33,015 nucleotides of DNA from Rhodobacterales bacterium. GTDB lineage: Bacteria > Pseudomonadota > Alphaproteobacteria > Rhodobacterales > Rhodobacteraceae. Positions 18,239 through 25,804 of the stretch are shown here, piece by piece. The stretch spans positions 1 through 33,015 of the forward strand of contig JAFLCY010000035.1 in assembly GCA_017303485.1 (NCBI GenBank). Reading direction: 5' to 3'. Positions within the stretch are counted from its first letter, which is position 1. Each line of letters opens with the position of its first letter. Below the pieces are notes generated by a model. The model ran no database searches. It saw only the letters and a program-made list of their open reading frames with translations, and was not told where the DNA came from. The position numbers and the translations under genes were made by a program.

Positions 18239-18529
18239 ATGTGTCTGGGTATTCCCGGAAAGATCGTCGCGATCACCGACGCAGGCCGCCTGATGGCGAT
18301 GGCCGACGTCTCGGGCGTGAAGCGCGAGGTGAACGTCGCCTGCGTGGAGAACGGGCCGCTTGAAGGGCTCGTCGGACAATGGGTGCTGATCCATGTCGGC
18401 TTTGCCATGTCGGTCATCGACGAGGAGGAGGCGGCAAAGACGCTGGAGGCGCTGCGTGACCTTGGCGAGGCGCAGGAGACCTTGCAGCAGATGGCAGAAG
18501 GCGCGCGGGCACTGGAGGGCACAGCATGA
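18239..18529 (+). CDS. hypC: HypC, Fe(CN)2CO-carrier chaperone
   Basis: A 96-residue HypC beginning MCLGIPGKIV, with catalytic C2. It forms a complex with HypD for building and transferring the Fe(CN)2CO group. It is the second HypC-type protein of the locus, HupF being the other; this one sits in the general hypCDE group. The start is 2 nt after the hupR stop, served by GAGGAGGAG within the end of hupR, and the TGA overlaps the hypD ATG (ATGA). Confidence 0.95.
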   Translation: MCLGIPGKIVAITDAGRLMAMADVSGVKREVNVACVENGPLEGLVGQWVLIHVGFAMSVIDEEEAAKTLEALRDLGEAQETLQQMAEGARALEGTA

Positions 18530-19662
18530 AATTCGCATCCGAATTCCGCGATCCGGTCGCGGCGAAGGGGCTTCTGGCCGCCATCGCCCGCAAGGCGGAC
18601 GAGATCGGCGCGACTCGCGACAAGCCGGTGCATGTCATGGAAATCTGCGGCGGGCACACCCATTCGATCTTCCGCTACGGGCTGGACAAGCTGATCCACG
18701 AAGGGATCGAGTTCATCCATGGGCCGGGCTGCCCGGTCTGCGTCCTGCCGATGGCGCGGGTCGATGAATGCGTGGAAATCGCTGAGCGTCCCGAGGTGAT
18801 CTTCACCACCTTTGGCGATGCGATGCGGGTGCCGGGGCACAAGAAAAGCCTGTTGCAGGCCAAGGCCGCAGGTGCCGATATCCGCATGGTCTATTCGCCG
18901 CTCGACGCGCTTGAGATCGCCCGGCGCAACCCGGACCGCGAGGTGGTATTCTTCGGCCTGGGGTTCGAGACGACCACACCCTCGACCGCGTTGTCTATCC
19001 AACAGGCCGCGCGTGAGGGGCTGACGAATTTCAGCGTCTTCTGCAACCACATCACCGTGCCGGAGCCGATCAAGGCGCTGCTTGACGATCCGGATATGGT
19101 GCTGGACGGTTTCATCGGGCCGGGCCATGTCTCGATGGTGATCGGCACACATCCCTACGACTTCATCGCGCGGGACTATGGCAAGCCCTTGGTCGTCGCC
19201 GGGTTCGAGCCGACGGACCTGTTGCAATCGGTGCTGATGGTCCTGACCCAGATCGGCGATGGCCGGGCCGAGATCGAGAACCAGTATGCGAGGGTGGTGC
19301 CCGAACATGGCAACCCGGTCTCGCTGGCCGCCATCGCCGATGTCTACGAGCGCCGACCCTCTTTTGAGTGGCGCGGCCTGGGCGAGATCGACGCCAGCGG
19401 GTTGCGCATCCGCCCCGCCTACCGCGCCTTCGATGCCGAGGAGAAGTTCGGCATCGGCTATGCCGCCGGTCCGCGCGACGTGCCGGAGATCGAGGGTTGC
19501 GCCTGCGGCCAGGTGATGACGGGGCGGATCAAGCCCACGGCCTGCCCGCAGTTCGGCAAGGGCTGCACGCCGGAAATGCCGCTGGGGGCGCTGATGGTGT
19601 CGTCGGAGGGCGCCTGCGCGGCCTATTGGCAGTACGGCGGGGCGCGGGTGGCGGCGGAGTAG
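18526..19662 (+). CDS. hypD: HypD, Fe-S scaffold for Fe(CN)2CO assembly
   Basis: A 378-residue HypD with all family motifs: EICGGHTHSIFRYGLD, HGPGCPVCVLP (redox cysteines), FGLGFETTTP, GPGHVSMVIGTHPYD, and the C-terminal cluster region ACGQVMTG, CPQFGKGCTPEMPLG and EGACAAY. It binds a [4Fe-4S] cluster and, with HypC, receives cyanide from HypE. The start overlaps hypC by 4 nt. After its stop there is a 49-nt gap to hypE containing a short GC hairpin (19662-19676). Confidence 0.96.
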   Translation: MKFASEFRDPVAAKGLLAAIARKADEIGATRDKPVHVMEICGGHTHSIFRYGLDKLIHEGIEFIHGPGCPVCVLPMARVDECVEIAERPEVIFTTFGDAMRVPGHKKSLLQAKAAGADIRMVYSPLDALEIARRNPDREVVFFGLGFETTTPSTALSIQQAAREGLTNFSVFCNHITVPEPIKALLDDPDMVLDGFIGPGHVSMVIGTHPYDFIARDYGKPLVVAGFEPTDLLQSVLMVLTQIGDGRAEIENQYARVVPEHGNPVSLAAIADVYERRPSFEWRGLGEIDASGLRIRPAYRAFDAEEKFGIGYAAGPRDVPEIEGCACGQVMTGRIKPTACPQFGKGCTPEMPLGALMVSSEGACAAYWQYGGARVAAE

Positions 19663-19711
19663 GGGGCGCTGCCCCCGCCCCGGACTGGTCCTGGACAGAA
19701 GGTGAGACGTC

Positions 19712-20734
19712 ATGGCTTTGCGCGATGATCGGGTGACGATGGCCCATGGTGGTGGCGGCACCGCCATGCGCGATCTGATCGAGGAGGTCTTTGCCGCCGT
19801 CTTCCGCCCCGACGGGATGGAGGATCAGGCGCGCCTCACCGAGACGGCTTTGGCCGAGCCGGGCGCACGGCTGGCCTTCACCACCGACAGTTTCGTGGTG
19901 ACGCCGCTGGAGTTTCCGGGGGGCGATATCGGCAAGATCGCGGTCTGCGGCACGGTGAACGACCTTGCCGTCGGCGGTGCGCGGCCCCTCTGGCTTTCGG
20001 CGGCCTTCATCATCGAGGAGGGCTGCGAGGTGGCGCTGCTGCGGCGCATTGCAGCCTCGATGCAGGCCGAGGCCGCGAAGGCCGGGGTCAGGATCGTGAC
20101 CGGCGATACCAAGGTGGTGGAGCGCGGCAAGGGCGACGGGGTTTTCGTCACCACGGCGGGGGTTGGCGTGATCCCGCCCGGCCGCGATATCGGAGCGCAC
20201 CGGATCAGGCCGGGGGATGTGGTGATCGTGAATGGCCCCCTTGGCAACCACGGCGCTGCGATCCTTGCCGCAAGGGGCGACCTGTCGCTTGGTGTCACGG
20301 TGCCCTCCGATTGCGCCGGGTTGGGTGGGCTGATGGCAGCGGTGCTGGAGGCGGCCCCCTCGCTTGCCGCCGCCCGCGACGCGACGCGGGGCGGCGTGGC
20401 ATCGGCGCTGAACGAGCTGGCCGATGCCGCCGGTGTCGGCGTGGTGATCGAAGAGGAGGCGCTGCCGCTTCATCCCGAGGTGCGGGGACTTTGCGAGATC
20501 CTCGGCCTCGATCCGCTTTACCTTGCCAACGAGGGCACGCTTGTCGCCTTCGTGCCCGAGGCCGAGGCCGACGCGGTACTGGCGGCCATGCGGTCCTGTC
20601 CCGAAGGGGCGGGGGCGACGGTGATCGGCAAAGCCGAAGCCGCCAATCCCGGCCGGGTGGCGATGCGGACGTTGTTCGGCGGTATGAGGATCGTCGACAT
20701 GCTGGTGGGCGAGCAACTGCCGCGGATCTGCTGA
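19712..20734 (+). CDS. hypE: HypE, thiocyanate-forming dehydratase
   Basis: A 340-residue PurM/AIR-synthase-like protein that dehydrates the carbamoyl group placed on its terminal cysteine by HypF. The ATP-binding start MAHGGGGTAMRDLI, the GDTKVVERGKGDG region and the C-terminal PRIC (terminal Cys) are intact. AGAAGGTGAGA before the ATG is the ribosome site. It is the last gene of the hydrogenase locus and converges on rplT, with a hairpin between them at 20801-20826. Confidence 0.96.
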   Translation: MALRDDRVTMAHGGGGTAMRDLIEEVFAAVFRPDGMEDQARLTETALAEPGARLAFTTDSFVVTPLEFPGGDIGKIAVCGTVNDLAVGGARPLWLSAAFIIEEGCEVALLRRIAASMQAEAAKAGVRIVTGDTKVVERGKGDGVFVTTAGVGVIPPGRDIGAHRIRPGDVVIVNGPLGNHGAAILAARGDLSLGVTVPSDCAGLGGLMAAVLEAAPSLAAARDATRGGVASALNELADAAGVGVVIEEEALPLHPEVRGLCEILGLDPLYLANEGTLVAFVPEAEADAVLAAMRSCPEGAGATVIGKAEAANPGRVAMRTLFGGMRIVDMLVGEQLPRIC

Positions 20735-20800
20735 GGTTCAGGCAAGAATGGTCTTGGCGAAATGGTCAACCACGTCGCCACCCAGCATGCTGCAAAGGAA

Positions 20801-20826
20801 AAGGCCCCGCGTCGCCGCAGGGCCTT
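20801..20826 (-). terminator. Terminator after rpmI-rplT, possibly bidirectional
   Basis: AAGGCCC (20801-20807) and GGGCCTT (20820-20826) form a 7-bp stem. Read on the minus strand it is followed by TTTTCCTTT, as expected for a terminator of the rplT transcript, whose stop codon is 24 nt upstream. On the plus strand it lies 66 nt after hypE with only a weak T-rich tail, so termination there is less certain. Confidence 0.6.
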
Positions 20827-20849
20827 AACTTAACCTTGGATCTGACCGA

Positions 20850-21212
20850 TCAGACCAGCGCGGCCTTGGCCTGGCCCGCGATGGCGTTGAACGCCTCGGG
20901 CTCATGCACGGCGAGGTCGGCGAGGACCTTGCGGTCGACTTCGATCCCGGCTTTCGCCAGACCGTTGATCAGACGCGAATAGGTCATCTCGGCGTCGAAG
21001 AGGCGCACGGCGGCGTTGATCCGCTGGATCCACAGCGCGCGGAACTGGCGCTTGCGGGCCTTGCGGTCGCGGGTCGCATACTGGTTGGCCTTGTCGACCG
21101 CCTGGGTGGCGGTGCGGAAGTTCGTGGACCGGGCGGCATAATAGCCCGAGGCGGCCTTGATGACCTTCTTGTGACGCGCGTGGGTCACCTTGCCGGATTT
21201 GACGCGGGACAT
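20850..21212 (-). CDS. rplT: 50S ribosomal protein L20 (bL20)
   Basis: The 120-residue protein is a full-length, unmistakable bL20: [20 protein letters not shown] at the N-terminus, then [13 protein letters not shown] and [16 protein letters not shown]. It binds 23S rRNA early in 50S assembly. It lies 12 nt downstream of rpmI in the same transcript. Confidence 0.98.
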   Translation of the reverse strand: MSRVKSGKVTHARHKKVIKAASGYYAARSTNFRTATQAVDKANQYATRDRKARKRQFRALWIQRINAAVRLFDAEMTYSRLINGLAKAGIEVDRKVLADLAVHEPEAFNAIAGQAKAALV

Positions 21213-21224
21213 CTGATGCTCTCC

Positions 21225-21425
21225 TTACCGGTCGTAGGGCATGTATTTCTTGACGATCTTCGCGTCGCTGTCGCAGAGGAGCATTGCCCCGGACGCGTCG
21301 CGGACGAATTTCGTCGTGCGTTTGATCATGCCGTGGCGCTTGCCGGCGGGACCGGCCTTCACCCGACCGGAGGCCGTGAAGCTGAAGCGCTTCTTCGCCG
21401 CCGACTTGGTCTTCATCTTGGGCAT
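21225..21425 (-). CDS. rpmI: 50S ribosomal protein L35 (bL35)
   Basis: A 66-residue bL35 beginning [20 protein letters not shown] and ending [11 protein letters not shown]. The ATG at 21425 gives the standard length of about 65; in-frame upstream ATGs such as 21431 would add non-conserved residues. rplT follows directly. infC, often upstream of this pair, is not here; the gene has its own promoter at 21496-21524. Confidence 0.97.
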   Translation of the reverse strand: MPKMKTKSAAKKRFSFTASGRVKAGPAGKRHGMIKRTTKFVRDASGAMLLCDSDAKIVKKYMPYDR

Positions 21426-21495
21426 TTCCATCTCCGTGGTTGCAGGCACGACTCGGCATGCCACTTTGGCCGGCCGTGCGGGTAACGAAGCCGTC

Positions 21496-21524
21496 CCTAT
21501 AGGGGCGGGGCGGGAAAGGTGCAA
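21496..21524 (-). promoter_or_regulatory. Sigma70-type promoter for rpmI-rplT
   Basis: Read on the minus strand: -35 TTGCAC (21524-21519), a 17-bp spacer, and -10 TATAGG (21501-21496). Transcription would start near 21489 and leave a leader of about 65 nt before rpmI, long enough to hold a control structure. The spacing is optimal and the location fits. Confidence 0.65.
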
Positions 21525-21533
21525 GGGCTCAAG

Positions 21534-21758
21534 TCATTCAAACAGCCTTGAAACCACGCCGACCATGACGCCGGGAACCTGGTTGAAGGCATAACCGCCG
21601 GGCTTGACCCAGAGCGCGGTGATGATCAGCCCAAGGGCTGCTACCACCATGATCGCCCCGATACGCGGGGCCCGGGTTTCCGCCCAGGCCGCCAGCAGCG
21701 ACGGCACCGAAAGGACCAGAAGTACGATCCCGATCGTCAGAACCAGATCCGTGTCCAT
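21534..21758 (-). CDS. Small two-helix membrane protein of unknown function
   Basis: A 74-residue protein with two hydrophobic helices (about 5-24 and 33-50) joined by a short basic, hydrophilic turn (AETRAPR), and a soluble C-terminal part with KPGGYAF. It starts 34 nt after the pyk stop, so it is probably on the pyk transcript, with GAGGG upstream of the ATG. From memory, short proteins of this type recur in Rhodobacter relatives, which I cannot confirm here. No function is assigned. Confidence 0.7.
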   Translation of the reverse strand: MDTDLVLTIGIVLLVLSVPSLLAAWAETRAPRIGAIMVVAALGLIITALWVKPGGYAFNQVPGVMVGVVSRLFE

Positions 21759-21792
21759 GACACCCTCGCCAGCACTGTTCCGCCGGTGAAGC

Positions 21793-23238
21793 CTACTCGG
21801 GGTCGACCCGCGAGATCAACCGTTCGTCGCAGGGGGCCACGCGCAGGATATTGGTGGTGCCCTTGACGTTGAAGGGAACACCGGCGGTCACGACGACCTG
21901 GTCTTCCTCGGTCGCAAATCCGTCGGACCGTGCCGCGCCGACGGCGGCCAGCACGGCACCCTTGAAACGTTCCTGCGGCGGGGTGATCACGCAATGCGCA
22001 CCCCAGGTCAGCGCCAAGCGGCGCGCGGTCGACATCAGGGGCGTCAGCGCGATGATCGCCACATGCGGGCGTTCGCGGGCCACGAGACTTGCGGTGGTGC
22101 CGGACTGCGAGAAGCAGCAGATCGCCTTGATGTTGGTGGCTTCGGCGATTTCGCGGGCGGCGGCAACGATCCCGTCGGCGACCGATTCGCGGCGCACGAC
22201 ACGGCTCGCTTCGATCACCGAGCGGTAGGTCGGGTCCTTCTCGACGCTCATCGCGACGGCGTTCATCGTGCTGACGGCCTCGACCGGATACTTCCCCGCC
22301 GCCGATTCGGCGGAGAGCATCACCGCGTCGGCGCCTTCATAGATCGCTGTGGCGACGTCCGAGACCTCGGCCCGGGTCGGGACCGGCGATTCGATCATCG
22401 ATTCGAGCATCTGGGTCGCCACGATCACCGGCTTGGCCGCCGTGCGCGCACCGCGCACCAGGCGCTTCTGGATCGGCGGCACCGAGGTCACCGGCAGTTC
22501 CACGCCTAGATCTCCACGCGCGACCATGATCCCGTCCGACACTTGCAGGATGGCATCATAGGCCTTTACGGCGGCAGGCTTCTCGATCTTCGACAGGATC
22601 GCGGCGCGGCCCTTGGCGAGGGTCCGGGCCTCGATCACGTCTTCCGGGCGCTGCACGAAGCTGAGAGCCAGCCAGTCGACGCCCAGTTCGCAGGCAAATT
22701 CCAGGTCGCCCTTGTCCTTTTCCGACAGTGCGGCCACCGGCAGCACCACGTCCGGGACGTTCACGCCCTTGCGGTTGGAGATGGTACCGCCGACCTCGAC
22801 GGTGCAGTCGGCGAAGTCCTTGCCGCAGGCGTTGACGCGCAGGCGGATCTTGCCATCGTTGACCAGAAGCGAGGTTCCGGGTTCCAGCGCCGCAAAAATC
22901 TCCGGGTGCGGCAGGTTCACGCGCTTGGCGTCGCCCGGGGCGGTCGACAGGTCCATGCGGAAGGCGGCGCCTTCGACCAGCTCCTCTGCGTCATTGGCGA
23001 AGACGCCGACGCGCAGTTTCGGGCCCTGCAGGTCGGCCAGGATGCCGATCGGGCGGCCAAGGTCCTTTTCGACCTGGCGGATGATCACATGGCGCGCCCG
23101 GATGTCGTCATGGACGCCGTGGCTCATGTTCAGGCGGAACACGTCGGCTCCGGCCTCGAACAGGGCGCGGATCATCTCATAGGTCGACGAAGCGGGGCCA
23201 AGCGTGGCCACAATCTTCACGTTGCGGTGACGGCGCAT
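21793..23238 (-). CDS. pyk: Pyruvate kinase
   Basis: A 481-residue pyruvate kinase converting phosphoenolpyruvate and ADP to pyruvate and ATP. Family motifs are clear: KIVATLGPAS at the N-terminus, FRLNMSHG, ILADLQGPKLRVG, the catalytic-metal region VARGDLGVELP, and ATQMLESMIESPVPTRAE. The C-terminal domain includes CCFSQSGTTA. The start at 23238 is chosen over the ATG at 23244 because AGGAGG (minus strand, 23250-23245) touches the outer ATG but lies exactly 6 nt before the inner one. It is divergent from the gene at 23400. Confidence 0.97.
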   Translation of the reverse strand: MRRHRNVKIVATLGPASSTYEMIRALFEAGADVFRLNMSHGVHDDIRARHVIIRQVEKDLGRPIGILADLQGPKLRVGVFANDAEELVEGAAFRMDLSTAPGDAKRVNLPHPEIFAALEPGTSLLVNDGKIRLRVNACGKDFADCTVEVGGTISNRKGVNVPDVVLPVAALSEKDKGDLEFACELGVDWLALSFVQRPEDVIEARTLAKGRAAILSKIEKPAAVKAYDAILQVSDGIMVARGDLGVELPVTSVPPIQKRLVRGARTAAKPVIVATQMLESMIESPVPTRAEVSDVATAIYEGADAVMLSAESAAGKYPVEAVSTMNAVAMSVEKDPTYRSVIEASRVVRRESVADGIVAAAREIAEATNIKAICCFSQSGTTASLVARERPHVAIIALTPLMSTARRLALTWGAHCVITPPQERFKGAVLAAVGAARSDGFATEEDQVVVTAGVPFNVKGTTNILRVAPCDERLISRVDPE

Positions 23239-23399
23239 CGCCATCCTCCTGCTCTAAATTCCGGTTCATGTGGGCCGAGGGCCTTATGGCGCAATCCGAT
23301 GCGTCCCGCAACGCCCGGATTGCAGGTGCGGCACGGTTCTGGCGGCGATGGCTGGCATCGGGCAGGAAAGGCCCGTAAACCGGGCAAAAGGGGTTGGGG

Positions 23400-24134
23400 G
23401 TGGACGTGGCGTTCAGAATCGAGGGCGAAGACCGCAAGGGCCGCTGGCTGGTGACATGCGACCATGCGTCGAACCATGTGCCGGACTGGGTGGGCGGCGG
23501 CGATCTCGGCATCCCGGCCGAGGACATGGCACGCCACATCGCCTGGGATGTGGGCGCGGCGGGAGTGGCTTCGGCGCTGGGGGATTTGCTGGACAGCCCG
23601 GTGATCCTGTCGGACTTTTCGCGTCTGGTGATCGACCCCAACCGGGGCGAGGACGACCCGACGCTGGTGATGCAGCTTTATGACGGGACGATCATCCCGG
23701 CGAACCGGCACATCACTGCGGCGGGAGTCGAGCAGCGGTTGGACCGGCTTTATCGACCCTATCACGCAGCCTATGCCCGGCTGGCAGCGATGCGGCCGGA
23801 CCGGGTGATCGTGGCGGTGCATTCCTTTACCCCCTGCCTGCGGGGACGGCCACAGCGGCCCTGGCATGTGGGGGTGCTGTACAGCCACCTTGACGAACGC
23901 TTCTCGGCGCCGCTGATCGCCCGCCTGCGGGGCGAGGGCGACCTTTGCATCGGTGACAACGAGCCCTATTCCGGCCACCTGCCAGGCGATGCGATCGACC
24001 GCCACGCCTTGCGGCTGGGGCGGCACAACACACTTATAGAGGTGCGGAACGACCTGATCGCCACGCCCGCCGAACAGGTGCATTGGGCAGGGCGGCTGGC
24101 AAAAATCCTGACCGAAGTGCTGGAGGGTTTGTAG
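23400..24134 (+). CDS. N-formylglutamate amidohydrolase-like protein
   Basis: A 244-residue member of the N-formylglutamate amidohydrolase family: TCDHASNHVP near the N-terminus, then DFSRLVIDPNRGEDDPT, VAVHSFTPCLRG and NEPYSGHLPGDAIDRHA. The family hydrolyses N-formylglutamate in histidine breakdown, but no hut genes are nearby, so the substrate is open. There is no ATG: the frame offers TTG 23394, GTG 23400 and GTG 23406. I chose 23400, 6 nt after AAAAGGGG. The DUF1244 gene starts on the base after its stop. Confidence 0.85.
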   Translation: MDVAFRIEGEDRKGRWLVTCDHASNHVPDWVGGGDLGIPAEDMARHIAWDVGAAGVASALGDLLDSPVILSDFSRLVIDPNRGEDDPTLVMQLYDGTIIPANRHITAAGVEQRLDRLYRPYHAAYARLAAMRPDRVIVAVHSFTPCLRGRPQRPWHVGVLYSHLDERFSAPLIARLRGEGDLCIGDNEPYSGHLPGDAIDRHALRLGRHNTLIEVRNDLIATPAEQVHWAGRLAKILTEVLEGL

Positions 24135-24452
24135 ATGGACGACAAGACCCGGACCGAACTGGAAGCGGCGGCTTTCCGTGCATTGATGCATCACCTGTTG
24201 GTCAAGCGGCCCGATGTGCAGAACATCGACCTGATGAACCTTGGCGGGTTCTGCCGGAACTGCCTGAGCCGCTGGTATCAAGAGGCGGCGGCGGAACGCG
24301 GGATCGCGATGACCAAGGACGAGGCGCGCGAGGTGGTCTACGGGATGCCCTATGCGGACTGGGTGGCAAGCCACCAGACCGAGGCGGATGCCGCCAAGAA
24401 GGCGGCGTTTGACACGGCTTTTGCAGAGAATGTGGGTCCGAAGCAGGCGTAG
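24135..24452 (+). CDS. DUF1244 family protein
   Basis: A 105-residue soluble protein with the DUF1244 signature GGFCRNCLSRWY (about 36-47, two cysteines) and YGMPYADWVASHQ (about 74-86). The function of the family is unknown; the Cys pair could bind metal. It begins immediately after the preceding stop codon, so the two genes are probably translated together. Its stop codon lies inside the left arm of the palindrome at 24448-24500. Confidence 0.88.
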   Translation: MDDKTRTELEAAAFRALMHHLLVKRPDVQNIDLMNLGGFCRNCLSRWYQEAAAERGIAMTKDEAREVVYGMPYADWVASHQTEADAAKKAAFDTAFAENVGPKQA

Positions 24453-24500
24453 GGTGCGCTACAGCGCACCAGCCGACGGTGCGCTGTAGCGCACCCTACG
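24448..24500. repeat. REPIN-like double palindrome, 23-bp perfect arms
   Basis: Bases 24448-24470 and 24478-24500 are exact reverse complements (23 bp) around a 7-nt loop, AGCCGAC. Each arm is itself nearly palindromic (GGTGCGC-TACA-GCGCACC in the left arm), so the element consists of two inverted hairpin-forming units, the layout of a REP doublet. The left arm overlaps the DUF1244 stop codon. No T-run follows on either strand. Confidence 0.75.
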
Positions 24501-24521
24501 AAAATGCCACAGCCTGCTCCC

Positions 24522-24547
24522 AACCCTCTCACCATGCAGGGTTTTTT
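24522..24547 (+). terminator. Intrinsic terminator after the DUF1244 gene
   Basis: AACCCT (24522-24527) and AGGGTT (24538-24543) form a 6-bp stem with a 10-nt loop, and the run of six T (24542-24547) starts in the 3' arm. It lies 70 nt after the DUF1244 stop and 72 nt before the next gene. The stem is short but the T-run is the longest in this intergenic region. Confidence 0.5.
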
Positions 24548-24548
24548 G

Positions 24549-24577
24549 TGGACCTTGCGCGCGAGGCTGGCTATCGT
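24549..24577 (+). promoter_or_regulatory. Candidate promoter for the aminotransferase gene
   Basis: TGGACC (24549-24554) and TATCGT (24572-24577) are separated by 17 bp, each matching 4 of 6 bases of the sigma70 consensus, directly after the terminator. It would give a leader of about 35 nt before the ATG at 24619. Weak on sequence alone. Confidence 0.3.
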
Positions 24578-24618
24578 GCGGGAAAACGGGGCAGTCAGAC
24601 CCTGGACTTGAGGCAGCA

Positions 24619-25797
24619 ATGGCGTTTCCAGAGCGGTTTTCGAACCTGCCGGATTATGCGTTTCCGCGCCTGCGGAAGCTTCTCGACCCGCACGCCCCGG
24701 GCGGCGAACCCATTGCCATGACCATCGGCGAGCCGCGCCATGCGATGCCCGATTTCGTCGGGCCGATCCTTCAGGCGAACCTGTCGGGCTTCGCGGTCTA
24801 CCCGCCGAACGACGGTACGCCCGAGCTTCTGGCCGCGATTTCCGGATGGATCGCCCGGCGTTACGGCGTAGCCGTCGCCGAGGACCGGCTGATGGTGCTG
24901 AACGGCACCCGCGAAGGGCTGTTCAACGCGGTGATCGCGCTCTGCCCGGAGACGAAGGCCGGGAAAACGCCGGTCGTTCTGATGCCGAACCCGTTCTATC
25001 AGGTCTATGCCGTGGCCGCCCTGGCCGTCGGGGCCGAACCTGTCTACATCCCCGCCACTGCCGCGACCGGCTTTCTTCCCGACTACGGCAGCCTGCCAAA
25101 GGATGTGCTGGACCGCGTGGCGCTGGCCTTCATCTGCTCGCCCGCCAATCCGCAGGGCGCGGTGGCCTCTGCCGAGTACCTCGCGGACCTGATGGTGCTG
25201 GCGGAAAAGCATGATTTCCGGGTGCTGGCGGACGAGTGCTATTCCGAGATCTGGCGCGATGCGCCGCCGACCGGGCTGCTGCAGGTGGCCGCCGCGCAGG
25301 GCGCCGATCCGGAACGGGCGCTGGTGTTCCACTCGCTGTCGAAACGGTCGAACCTGCCCGGCCTGCGGTCCGGCTTCGTGGCGGCAGGGCCGGAGTGCAT
25401 GAGCCGCATCCGCAAGCTGCGGTCCTTTGCGGGGGCTCCGCTGCCCCTGCCCCTGCAGCGCGTGGCCGAAGCCGCCTGGGCCGACGAGGCGCATGTGACG
25501 GCGTCCCGCGCGCTTTATCATCGCAAGTTCGACGATGCCGACCGCGTCTTCGCGGGCTTGCAGGGCTATCAGGCCCCCGGCGGCGGGTTCTTCCTGTGGC
25601 TGCCGGTCGAGGATGGTGAACAGGCCGCCTTGCGGCTGTGGCGCGAAACGGGGGTGCGGGTTTTGCCCGGCGCCTACCTGTCGCGCGATGTCGGGGGGGA
25701 CAATCCCGGCAAAGGCTATATCCGCGTGGCGCTGGTCGCCACGCCAGAAGAAACGCAGCGCGGGCTCACGCTTCTCCGCGACTGTCTTTATCGGTGA
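24619..25797 (+). CDS. Class I/II PLP-dependent aminotransferase (DapC-like)
   Basis: A 392-residue fold-type I aminotransferase. Visible landmarks are [10 protein letters not shown] (cofactor phosphate region), [28 protein letters not shown] and the PLP lysine K242 in [16 protein letters not shown]; the C-terminus has [12 protein letters not shown]. The family includes N-succinyl-diaminopimelate aminotransferase (DapC) and aspartate aminotransferases; related proteins in this group are often labelled DapC-like, but the sequence alone does not settle the substrate. GAGGCAGCA precedes the ATG. ftsK begins 7 nt after its stop, so the two are probably cotranscribed. Confidence 0.88.
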   Translation: MAFPERFSNLPDYAFPRLRKLLDPHAPGGEPIAMTIGEPRHAMPDFVGPILQANLSGFAVYPPNDGTPELLAAISGWIARRYGVAVAEDRLMVLNGTREGLFNAVIALCPETKAGKTPVVLMPNPFYQVYAVAALAVGAEPVYIPATAATGFLPDYGSLPKDVLDRVALAFICSPANPQGAVASAEYLADLMVLAEKHDFRVLADECYSEIWRDAPPTGLLQVAAAQGADPERALVFHSLSKRSNLPGLRSGFVAAGPECMSRIRKLRSFAGAPLPLPLQRVAEAAWADEAHVTASRALYHRKFDDADRVFAGLQGYQAPGGGFFLWLPVEDGEQAALRLWRETGVRVLPGAYLSRDVGGDNPGKGYIRVALVATPEETQRGLTLLRDCLYR

Positions 25798-25804
25798 GGG
25801 ACGA

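Noticed and set aside
12178-18529. hupF and hypC as a recent duplication
   Set aside because: They share the family start and C2 but differ in most other positions and in length; the two paralogues are an old, standard feature of hup loci.
19662-19676. GGGGGC-GCT-GCCCCC hairpin between hypD and hypE as a terminator
   Set aside because: Three-nt loop, no T-run, and hypE follows within 40 nt; more likely an mRNA structure or chance.
23364-23385. GCCCG/CGGGC inverted repeat upstream of the amidohydrolase gene
   Set aside because: Only 5 bp, no T-run, and no gene ends there.
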